Made by a program: the position numbers and the translations under genes. Under the pieces are notes generated by a model. That model did not search any database. It had not been told where the DNA came from and saw nothing but the letters and a program-made list of their open reading frames with translations. A DNA stretch of 64,000 nucleotides from Cymodocea nodosa. Lineage: Eukaryota > Streptophyta > Magnoliopsida > Alismatales > Cymodoceaceae. This document shows positions 49,416 to 61,400 of the stretch, one piece after another. Positions within the stretch are counted from its first letter, which is position 1; every line of letters begins with the position of its first letter. Location: NCBI GenBank assembly GCA_036874045.1, contig JAZBRI010000011.1, forward strand, positions 11,662,501 through 11,726,500, in the 5' to 3' direction.

Positions 49416-52400
49416 ATGCAACAAGCTGGTTCTTTTGCAAGATGTTGTTGGTGTCTCTGGTTGAGTTTGTTCATTGGGTTTTTTGTGGCCTCATTGCCTG
49501 CTGCTGATGGTGTGTACTTGTGGCCACTGCCGAAGAGGGTGAGGCATGGATCAGGTTCCATGTATCTTAAGAAGGACTTTGAATTGAAGATTGACGGGAG
49601 CAAGTATCCAGATGCTTCTGGAATATTGAAAGATGGGTTCTCGAGATTGCTTGATGGTTTGAGAATGCAGCATGTTGTTGATGGTGCTGTCAATGGTTCT
49701 CATGTGCTTGAGGGCCTGCACGTTGTGGTCCTTTCACCAGACGATGAGGTATCATAATCCTCCTAGAGATTTCTCAAGTAGTACACGTAGAGCATGAACG
49801 GTGTGTTATCAAAAGACCTCTAGCCCCCGTGCCAACATTTCAGGATATTCTAATTTGTTAAAAAAAAATTAAATTCATTTGTGATTTAGATTTATGGGTA
49901 GTAAATAACATGTTAGAACATGCAAAGAACATGTTCTGGGTAATTTTCAATTTAACATAGAACTCATGTGTAGCATCTCATGTATCCATAAATTCAGGCA
50001 GCTCAGCATCCTTTTTAGGTTCAATTATTTTAATAGTATCTCTTTTTCATATTTAATGGAAATTGTTAAAAGGAATATATTTTCGGGAGTCTTTCTTTAC
50101 CTACATACTTGAAAAATGCTTATATGTGACTTGATTATTTGGCAGTTAAAGTTTGGCATTGATGAGTCCTATAAATTGTCTGTGCCTGCATCTGAAAGTC
50201 CACTGTATGGGCATATTCAGGTACATCTCAAACATTATTTGTGTTCCTTTAGTTTGTGGAAAGTTGGTGCAAGTGGATTGTTACAATATTTATTTCCCTT
50301 AGTTTATTTTAAATTGATGCTGGCTAGATTGTTTAGCTTACACGTTGATCTTATCACCTTTAAATGCATTGTCTACTGTACCGTTTCTTTCTGATCGAAT
50401 CTCATTCCAAAAACATACAGCTACTCTTTCATTTTATTTCAAGGGAGGTCATAAAAGGAGATCACAAATCAGAATGGTCATTTTAGTATTTCAAAGATGT
50501 GTTCCATCAGCTATAAATTTTGGAATGACTAAACATATTCACTCAATGAAAATATTAATTATCAATGTTTTAAATGTGTTTGACAGTATATAATGTCCAG
50601 ATGGAAGTATGGTGAATTTTCCATTTTATATCTGTAACACATAAAACCCATATTTATGTTTTTTCTGAAAATACATAAACCCATATATTAGATATATCAA
50701 GATATTTTATGACAGATCTGTTAGAATGTCTAGGCTCAATATGCCCATGTATCATTTGTATAAATATGTTACATTGTGATTAGTTAATGTTAATCCCTAA
50801 TTATCCTATGACATGGTATCATGAGCAAGGGGGGGAATCCACCACTGCCATCTCTGTCTTTGCCCTAATCAGAGTCATTGTCTTGGTCAACTTCAGTGAC
50901 ATCTCCATTTTCATCGAAGTTTGATGACCATTCTTTTTCATCTTCTTCTCCATGGAGGCATTGAAGTATAACTAGACCTTCAAGTGTACCATGACAAGGG
51001 TGAAGCTCATGTTGACAAACTACCATTTATGGGCGAGTGCATTTAAGAACTTCCTTACCACACACATGAAGGAGCAACACCTTCATGATGATTTGCCAAA
51101 CCTAAAGGCTCTAACCTACTCTACTTGGTATGTTGTCAATTGTGTTGTCATTGGATGGATCATTGCAAGTGTAGACGAGAACATTGTACAAAGTATATTG
51201 TGCATCCAATTATTGAAGTACATTTGGGAGATGCTTCAAGCAATGTATGGCAATGGGAGATGCTTCAAGCAATGTATGGCAACAAGAATAATTTCACTCA
51301 TGTGTGTGAAGTATATGAGTAACTATTCTCCAACAAATAGGGTACTCGTTCAGTTCATGAATATTACAATGTTCAACATACATTAACTGAATGAGCTAAA
51401 TAACATCTACTCGCTTCTTGATGATTTTGACATACATTCACTGCTCATCATTGATCTTCCAGCCCTATGTTGCTATCAAGAGGAGCTTGGAGTCACAAAT
51501 TTTTTGGTAGGCTTGAATCCAAAGGTTGTTGCACAACTTCAAGGGTAGATACTTGGTGCAAACTCTATTTTGTCTTTACAAACCACCTTAAATTGTGCTC
51601 TTTGCATGACTTTGGCACTTTTGATAGTTCCAATAACTCAATTCGACTCGACATACCTTTTCATAGGTGCAAGTGATTTTTGCAAAGGCCACAACCCATC
51701 TTCCATTGGGTGTGGTCATTCTAGAGGACAAAATTACCTAATCTATGAACACTATGGAAAGAGAGGTCACCTATCTAAAAAATGTTGAGCCAAGCTTCGA
51801 TTGACCTAGTCACCCCCCAACTCTTGCAACGTCGACCACAAAAATCACCTCTATCATGGAAGGATTGTTTGCACCGCACACTATCACAATTTCACAAAGT
51901 GCTTATGATGAATATATGCTCTTTGAGGTAAATTAGAAACTTACGTCTATCCCCCCCACCTCTTTGAGTATTTCTAAGGTTGTCCCTTTGAACTCTCGTC
52001 CATTACAAGTTTGTCATTGGTGACTGCATACTCTTGTGCCTACACCTTCTTTCATGGCGTCATTCTTTTTTCCTACTACAAAGGCATTGCCCATCACAAA
52101 GGCACACATTTTTGCATTGTCTATCCTATCTCTAATTTTATGTCTTATGATTCTCTTGGCTTTACTTATCATTAGTTTACCATTTCTTTATTATTGGAAT
52201 CAAGTCCTAAAGATTTTCATAGGACACTTATTCTTCCTCAATGGAAGTTTGCTATGTATAAGGATATACAAGCATTAATGAGTTGAGGCACATGAGAGCT
52301 AGTCTCCTAACCAGTAGATACTTCTATTATTGGGTTTTCACCATCAAACAAAAGCCTAATGGTATAGTTGAGCACTACAAAGCTTGTTTAGTTGTTTGTA

Positions 52401-55400
52401 GGTTTGCTCAAACATATGGTGTAACTTATGTTAATAGAAGTGTCAATTAGGCTAGGCCATTGCGGGCTAACCCAACTCGGCCTAGCCTAATTTAAAAAAT
52501 TAGGTCAAGCTAGGCTACAATATATTAGAAAATTAACCCACGAGTCAACTTGGCCCGTGAGTTGATTCAGGCCAGGCCAAGCTAGCCCATGGGCCAATCT
52601 GGTCAGGCTTAGGGCTAGCCTGCAAGCCAATTTGGGCAAGACTTAGGCTAGCCCATAAGTCCATGTACGTTTTTTAACATTCATTTTTTACGAACGTTAA
52701 AATAACATTCATTTTTCAATATTCGTAAAAAATGAACATTGAAATCAACAAATATATATATATATATATTGGAATAAGATACTTCTCTTATATACATAAG
52801 TGCTTATTTAAATCTTAAGACTAAAGTAAAAGTTGTTAAAAAATTAATAAATATAATACAAATTTGTTTAAACGTAGAACTTGATGTAACAATTGAAAAT
52901 GTGAAACAAAATTTAAATAATATGTTTAATATATATGTTATAAAATATAGAACACAACAAACACTAAATGTCTTGCATTTCACAATCATTGTCATCATCA
53001 TCAATAATTGATTATAGTATATTTGATGATGAACATAGTGATTTTAATGTAACAAATAGGAAAGAATTAAATAATTTTAATAATTTTAATTATAACTATT
53101 TAATAAGTGATAATCTTGATTTTCTAGATTTTGATATAATAAATAGGTGGAAAACATAAAAACACACATTTCCTATTTTATCATTAATGACTAAAGATTT
53201 ACTAACAATTTCAACTTCTTCTATAATATGTGAACAAACATTTAGTATTAGTGGTAATATATTAGATGATAGAAGAGCAAGATTAAAAGATGATATTTTA
53301 GAAGCATTAATGTGTGTTAAAGACTAAGAGTTTACTCCTATTTATAGACAGCAATAAAAAGATAACTTCATTGATGAATTTACAAATTTAAATGTTTAAA
53401 TAAAATTATGTATATTAAATGTAAAAATATTTGATGTAATTACAAAAATAATATATTTTTAATTTGAATTTAGAAATAAAATAATTATTTTAACTTTATG
53501 ACTTGTATTTGAATGTGTTAATGGATGATGAATCATGAAAGGTACGTTGATGATGACATGATATTGATGTTAATGTGATAATCATGATTTATGAATGATG
53601 ACTTATGTTTGATGTTTATGTATTTATAAATAAAATAATGTGTTTGAATGATGAATTAATTATCAAAAATGTTGTAATATATATATTTTTTTAATTTAAA
53701 ATCAAAAAAATAAATATAAAAAAAATTAAAAACTTCGATTGGACCAAAGTTGAGATTCAATCAGATCAAAGAAAAAAATAAAAAAAAATTTAAACTTCAG
53801 TCGGATCGAAGTTTATCTTCGATTAAACTAAAGAAAAAAATAAAAAATTCAATCGAATTGAAGAAAAAAATAATAATAATAAGTTTTAAAAAATCAAAAA
53901 CTTCAATCAGACCGAAGTTAAGCTTCACTCAAACCGAATAAAAAAAATAAAAATTTCAATTGCACCAAGTAAAGATTCAATCAAATGGATGAAAAAATAA
54001 AAAACTTCAATCAAACCAAAGTTGAAAAGCGAGTCAAGCTACAAATTGGACCAAGCTGTCTCAAAAAAATTAAAAAAAATTCGGCCAAGCTTAACCCACC
54101 CTATTTAGGTCAGGCCAACTCGACCCATTGACACTTCTATATGGTAAGACCTTCTTTTTAGTTATCTAGCTTAACTCTATTTGCATCTTACTTTTTATTA
54201 CCTTCACTCAATGTTGGAGTCTTCTTAGCTTAATGTTTGCAACACTTTTCTCTATAGTGATTTATCAGAAATAGTGTTTATGGAGCAACATCTCAAATTT
54301 ATTGCTCAAGGGGAGACTGTGGTCTATCAACTTTGAAAGGTCATTTATAGGCTTAAGCAAAGTCCTAGAACTTGGTTTGAAAAGTTCAATTCTATGATAT
54401 TACAATAAAACTTTCACAAATGTGTTGTGAATCCTTTACTCTTTATTCACAAGAGTGCAATTGGCTATGCCATATTAATTGTCTATGTTGATGATATTTT
54501 ATTAATCAAAAATGATATGGCAAATATCTTAAAACTAAGGCTTTTCTAGCACAACATTTCTTTATCAAGGATATGGGCAAGCCAAAATATTTTCTTGGCA
54601 TAAAGTTTGCCTATAAAGGGGACAAGCTATTTCTCTTACAGAAGAAATATGGTCTTGTATGTTGGAGGAGATAGGCCTCTTAGGGTCTAAACTTGAGTCC
54701 ACACTTATAGAGTAAAATCCTTCTTTCTAAGACACCACATTGAAGATCTATCCAGATGTTAGACAATATCGAAGACTTATTAAGAAGCTTATTTATCTTA
54801 TGATCACTCAATCCGATATTGCTTATATTGTAGGGGTTTTGAGTCAATTTATGTAAGATCCTCAATAGGTGCATTGGATTGATGTGATAAAAGTCTTATC
54901 CTATATCAAAGGAAGTCCAAGTAAAGGACTCATTTATTCTAGACATGGCCATCTACTTATTAATGCATATTCTGAATCTAGATACAGTGGTGATGGCAAT
55001 AAAAAATCAACTTCAAGGTATTGTATTTATGTTGGTAGAAATCTAGTAATTTAGAGGAGTAAGAAGTAAAACATTGTCTCCAAGTCAAGTGCTGAAGTGG
55101 AATTCAGAGTTATGTCTTAAATAGTTAGTGAGATGGTATGACTCAAGCATTTGTTGACCAAATTGGGCATATAAGTTCATCAACTAATGCACATGCCTTG
55201 TAACAATCTATTTAGCCAGTAACCACACCTTTTATGAGTGTACCAATCACAGAGAGATTGATTGCTATTATATTTGTAATTTAGTTGTGAACGGAGTTAT
55301 CTCTACTCCTTATACACAGTCTTCTATGCAAACTGTTGACATTTTCACAGGCTGTAAGGGTCAATCTATTTGATGATTTATGTAACAAATTGGACTTATT

Positions 55401-58400
55401 TGATGTCTATGCTTTAATTTGAGAGAAAGTGTTAGAATGTCTAGGCCCAACCCATATATCATTTGTATGAATATGTAACATTGTGATTAGTTAATGTTAA
55501 TCCCTAATTATCCCATAACAATTTCTATTCTAGATATTCTGAAATATGTTCAGTTTCAATATGTATATATTTATACTTGGATAAAATTCATGCACTCTTA
55601 AGATTCTTTTGCTTACTGTTCTTATGCAGGCAAATACAGTTTTTGGAGCTCTACATGGTATGCAGGTAAGGTAACTTGCTCAATGTGTAGCTAGACAAAC
55701 ATTTTGAAGGTTTTCATCTTGGTTGCTTGTTCTTACTATTATTTTTTACTTTCACAGACATTCAGCCAAATTTGTCAATTTAACCTTAGAACCAGGGTTG
55801 TTGAAATCCAACTTGTACCATGGGTGATTTCTGATGTGCCAAGGTTTCCTTACCGAGGACTTCTTATAGGTAAAGTTGTTTAAAAACTATAGTAATTTAC
55901 TAATTTAGTCATCACGACACATACTTTAGTTAGTACTTTTCATGTTACTGATCTATTTTGTTCTACATTTACCTTAGATTGTTAACACATATAACAATTT
56001 AATTAGATTTCTTCATCTTAGATAAACTAACTTAAGTCAAAGGACATTGATAAACATCTACATTTTGTGACGAGAAAATTCTCAAATATTCATGTTTTTC
56101 AAAAAATTATCTTGTGGCTGAGACTTATATACTGTTTGTCTACACAACCCAAATAACCAATAGCAATTGAAATATTTGCTGGTACTTTCTATATTTATGC
56201 TGCAAAAATGGTTGACAACCTATTGGAACATAGTTGAAGAATGTCTCAACTTCTGAATGAATTATGAATTTCACAGACGTCATCTGTTGTTAATTTTGTA
56301 AGTCTGTCCATGGTTGTGGATGTGTTGTGTTGGCAAAAAATATAGGAAATGCCTAGAATGTGGCTGAGTTTACAACAATAAACAAGACTTCAACTGTCAA
56401 GGACTTTCTGAAATTAACGTGTCTAATGAAATAAATAGCTATACAAATTGAAACCAATGTTCTAAAGATTGATATTGATACTCTGTAGAATGTATAGGAC
56501 TTAGTAAATACTTTGCATTTAGTAACTTATACTGTTATCAGAATCTGTTAACTTGCCTCAACAGGTTCTATGAAAGATGAAGCTCACAAGTAAACCTATT
56601 GATCCAAAGGTCTAGTGTTTTCTTGAAGACCTAAAATGGGTCAAATCGTAATCAGTTTGTCTATGTCATGCTAGATGGAGACATTCAGATATTAGTTTAT
56701 CAGATCTTTCTTGCTGTTTTGACACATTACCTATTGATCTGAAAATCTAGCGTTTCCTTGAAGACCTATGATGAGTCAAATCCCAATCAGTGTTTCTAAG
56801 TGATATGTCTATGGCATGCAAGATGGAGCATGCATATCGAGGCACCCAGCTAGTTGATCCTGCCTAGATAACAAAACACCATACCAATGTTGGGCATTAT
56901 ACACTGAGCTATTTTTTAAATATCCAGATCCTAATTGGATCTGATGCTCCTCCAACTTCATGTGTTAACATTTATAATATGTTTTTAGTGCATCTGAAGT
57001 TTTTAAAATATGACTATCTAATTTTTACCTATATTTAGAATATTATACAACATTATTATGATTTTCGTTATGTATTTTATTAACAAAATTCATACTTCAT
57101 GATTTGTTCTTCGTAATTTTCATAGTACTATATAGTACATAATTTTTAGAAATTAACATCTGGTTTTATAGTATTATACATACATTTAATGTGTTTTAGA
57201 TCATTGATATGATTTTCAATATCTTTTTTATTGACAAAATCCATACATTATGACTTATTTTTTATATTTTCATGTTATTACATAATTTTTAGGAATTAAG
57301 ATCCAATTTTGCAGTATTATACATACTTTTAGCATATTTTATATTGCTGTTATATTTTGAAAAGTACACACATATATACATACATAAGTACTAGCCCTTG
57401 GCCAACGTCTAGGGTGCTGAGCAGGTTGTGAGAAGTATGTGATGGAAATAGATTCATATATTAGTGTGTCAGAGCCTCATTGTTTTGGTACAGGTTTCTT
57501 ATTCACGTTGTTACTACTTGCATCAATATGTCCACATCATTGATTTGTTGTGGATTTCCCTTGTCTTCACACATTCAAGATGGGGGCATACACCCATCAT
57601 TTTGGGTAATTTTTGTTGGAAAATTTATATTTTTGTTAGAAAATTGTGTTGAGTTATTGTATCATAACCAATACTCACATTATAACCGTTATAATTCAGC
57701 AAGCAAGCAGTTATATGTTTAAACTTCCAATTAAATATTAGCAAGAATATAATAATAATAAAACATATATATTCTGAAAAACAAAGTGCATATACTCCCA
57801 GTATTTTTATCCTCTATAAACAGCTGTTGTCTGAGATATTTTTGTTTCAATACTCCCATTTTAGCCATGCTCAAGCTGGATTGAAATGATCTGATTTTTA
57901 CAATTATTCTATATCTTGCAGACACAGCAAGGCATTACCAACCATTGTCAATGATAAGGAATGTTATTGATGCGATGGCTTATACAAAGTTGGTAAGTTG
58001 AATAGACACTTGTCAAAAAACAAAACTGAAAGAAATATATGATGACATACTAGTTTTGCATAGATCCATGAAATTTCAAACAATGATCTTTTCTCAGGGA
58101 GCCCCAAGTCAGAAAATAAAAGAGGATGGATATTCCTTATGGTTCAAGAGTGTGTTTTGTCATGTTACATTTTGTTGTCTAGGGTTCACTTGGAAATATT
58201 CTAGGACGTTTGCAGAAGGCAATTTCTAATGTTTTGGTAAGCAATGGCATATGGTAGCTTCTTGGAGTTTCAAAAGGACTAAAAGACTTTTTTACATGTT
58301 TGATGCAAATATTGTAAACAACATTTACATAATTAAATTTAATTCATAAGGATAGTTATAATGAAAAATAATGAGCAGAAGCTGGAGAAGTACAGCTTCT

Positions 58401-61400
58401 TTGGAAACTGCTTGATATGCTGTTCTGTGCGTAGAATTTGAGACTTTCTATCAGAAGATGTGCTCCTGAATAGTTTGGGATCAATTCTGGGATTTTAGAG
58501 ATTCTCCCAGAAACTTGCAAACAAAAGCAGAGTGAGTAGTAGCTCCAGATGCATCCTAAGCCTTGATTAAAATGTAAATATCACAGAAGTTTCTCATCTA
58601 AGATCAAGGTTAAAATAGATGTAGTGTACAAGACTTCCATCAATGTGGGGTTTGAAGAGGCTTCTAAGATCAAGTTCATTCCAGAAAATTTTTAAGTTTG
58701 GTGTAAGATATTGACATAATGTCTCTCATTACCATATAGAAAATGAAAATCCACCGTAGTGTACTTTGCTCATAAAAGAAAAGATTGTTTGAAATGAACA
58801 CTGGTGTTTCATTGTCGCATTGCATATTCATGAGAGTCTCAATTGAGAAATTGATCTCTAATCTACATCATCTTACTAGTAGTTTATGCCATAGATTGAT
58901 ATTGAGCATTGACATGAAATATTGTGGATGCTTAATATTATATGATTGCATTAGTGTGTTTGGGGCTTGAATTGGATTACAGGGACGCATTATCCACATA
59001 TATATTGTATGCACTTTACTGATCCCTGTAGGCTGCCAGTTGCTCCTGTGTGTTGAGGGCCTGTTGGTGACCACGCAACAGGCCATAGGCCTGTGGTGCT
59101 AGCTCCTTTAGAGCTGATCGACTCTGTATGGCCTTCTTCACTTCTGCTTCTGCTGGATACCCTAATGGCAAGTTGTCTTCCACCTGCTCAGTCCTAATGG
59201 TGGTTGGACTGCTACTGCTTCAGTCTTCTCATGGTTAGGAGGTCCTCTGCTGCTGAGCTTTCACTCAGTTCTCACAAAGTCTAATGAGTAGGAGATGCAT
59301 TCCTTACGTGGTGCTCATCAGACGTGTCTCATCAAGTCTGCACTGTTTTGATGGGTGTGAACAGTCTTATTGGCTGTTGCTACAGTGTTCAACCACCTCC
59401 CAGGAAGGTTTTAGCCACCTTTCTGTCTGATGCCGCCACTGTGTCCCCTCCTGCCAGCCCAAACACTATCCAGCCCCTGTCCACCATTGCACAATATCAG
59501 ACTTGTTCCATATCAGGCTGTTCACCACTATCTGCCACTGAGAATACTGTTTGGCTGTTGTTCTTGTTGGCTTCTATTACCAGCACTGTTCTACAATTTC
59601 CGGCACTGTTTCTGCAACTTCTGGCATTGTTTCCAGCCGCTGTCCAACCACTACCCATACCAATTCAGGCCAAGTCAGATGACGTAAGGCTGGTACCACT
59701 GCCATTTCCCAGGTTAACATCCAGTTCAACCTAGTGACAGCATTTTTTTGACTGCTCATTCATTATGGCTACTAGAGATTTAACCATCAGAAGTCTTACT
59801 AGCACCTCCGATGAACTGAATGGGAAGAATTTTTTACTTTGGTCACAAAACTTTCAGATCTTCATTGTTGCCTAAAGGAAGGTCAAACAACTTACATAAC
59901 CACCTCCTGATGTCAAAGACCTTAGTTATGATGATTGGCATGCTTATGATGCTATTGTTATCACTTGGTAGAACAGCATGGAATCTCACGTTGCATGTGA
60001 GGTGATGATGTTGGGACCTGCTAAAAACATTTGGGGCACATTAAGACAAATGTATGATCATGACAAAATCATAGTTAGGGTGTACAAGATTTATGAACAT
60101 GTTTTTTCTCTATGTGTGGGAGATCAATCTGTTTAAGAGCATTTTGTCACTGTTTGAGGAGTTGGATGTATATCAGCCCTTTACATCAGATGTAGCAACT
60201 GTGCGTAGGACCTTACTGTTGCTGCTTATCTGTCTAGTTTGACTCCAGGGCTTGGCTCTTATGTTTGTGGACAAATTCTAGGCAGTGTCACTCTTCCAAA
60301 CTACTTGACAACATTTGCATGTCTGTTACGTGTTGCCAGCCATATTCCCAGCAATGAGACTTCTGCCATCTATATGAGGCTGGGAAAGTCTCCTAGTGAT
60401 ACAAGTAATCATGGAGGCAAGTAGAATAACAAGGGTCGTTGACCATGCCATAACTGTGGTTGCACAAATCACATTTCTGAGTGACACTGAGACAAGTTTG
60501 GATGGCCACCTTGGATTGGCGTGGCTGGTGAGACTCCAGTTCCTCCAGCCACTACGACTACTTCTATTGCTAGACCTAATGACTCTACAATGGTCACCAT
60601 CTCTAAGGTAGACTACCAGTGCCTTATGCAGTTGCAGGCCACTGAATCCCCTGCCACTATGCAATTGCATATTCTATTGGTGAAGAGTGAATAGTTTCTC
60701 ATAAAACTTGAAATCGCATGAGAAATTCTTCTTCTGTCCATATGTGACTATATTCTAGATATTCTTTACCAAGCAAAGCATCATGATGCTATGGGCAATA
60801 TTGTGCTCTATGCTATTGACTAGCTAGGAAACAATAGTTGAGTCATTTGCATATCAATGCTCATAAGAAGTATCCTTTCTATAAGGAGTCATCCTTGTGA
60901 GATGGTTCAGCTATGGTGTGCAGCAATAAAAGTCTCAAAGCTAAGAGCGCATAGCAAATAGTTCTGTCCATTTAATATCTTTGTTGTGCTTGAATAAATG
61001 GATATTCAATAACCCAATAGCCACTTAATGTGAGATGGGAAACTAATAACACTAACAGGATATTTACTCCAGTTTTGTTGGCTTTCATTTCCCATGAATG
61101 TACACATTCTCGTACAACTAGCCAGTGAATATGAATCTCTAATAATATTACATGTTCCTTGAATTAAAGTTGGTGGAGTAGACTGGACCAAAGTTACTAG
61201 CAAATTAGTATAGTGTAACAACTAAAAACTTCTCCCCAATCTTCTACTGAAGAAAAGCAAAAGCCCTTGGTTCATAATCGAAGCTGTGTTATTTCCATAC
61301 CTTTTTCGACTGATTAACATCAATTGATTGAATTAGTTATTTTGTGTTCATTCAGAATGTTCTCCATTGGCATATTGCCGACTCAGAATCATTTCCTTTA

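Larger units (their letters stand above)
50719..55520 (+). mobile_element. Copia element with ~93-bp LTRs in HEXO3 intron 2
   Basis: LTRs at 50719-50813 and 55430-55520 share TGTTAGAATGTCTAGGC and TGTGATTAGTTAATGTTAATC, starting TG and ending ACA. The 5' LTR is followed by TGGTATCATGAGC (tRNA-Met primer site), and a GAGAGAAAG purine tract precedes the 3' LTR. The interior has decayed gag (about 50990-51790, ending in a zinc-knuckle relic EHYGKRGHLSKKC in which the first two Cys positions are Tyr). After a hAT insertion come reverse transcriptase pieces (54190-54560, with RLKQSP and VYVDDILL) and RNase H traces (to about 55200). Most protease and integrase is missing. Flanking 5-mers AGATC/ATTTC match only partly. 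It is sense-oriented in the host intron. Confidence 0.85.

Noticed and set aside
56860-56890. A GTTGATCCTGCC word like the 5' end of 18S rRNA
   Set aside because: The match is only about 12 bases and the following sequence departs at once from 18S rRNA, so it is most likely coincidence.
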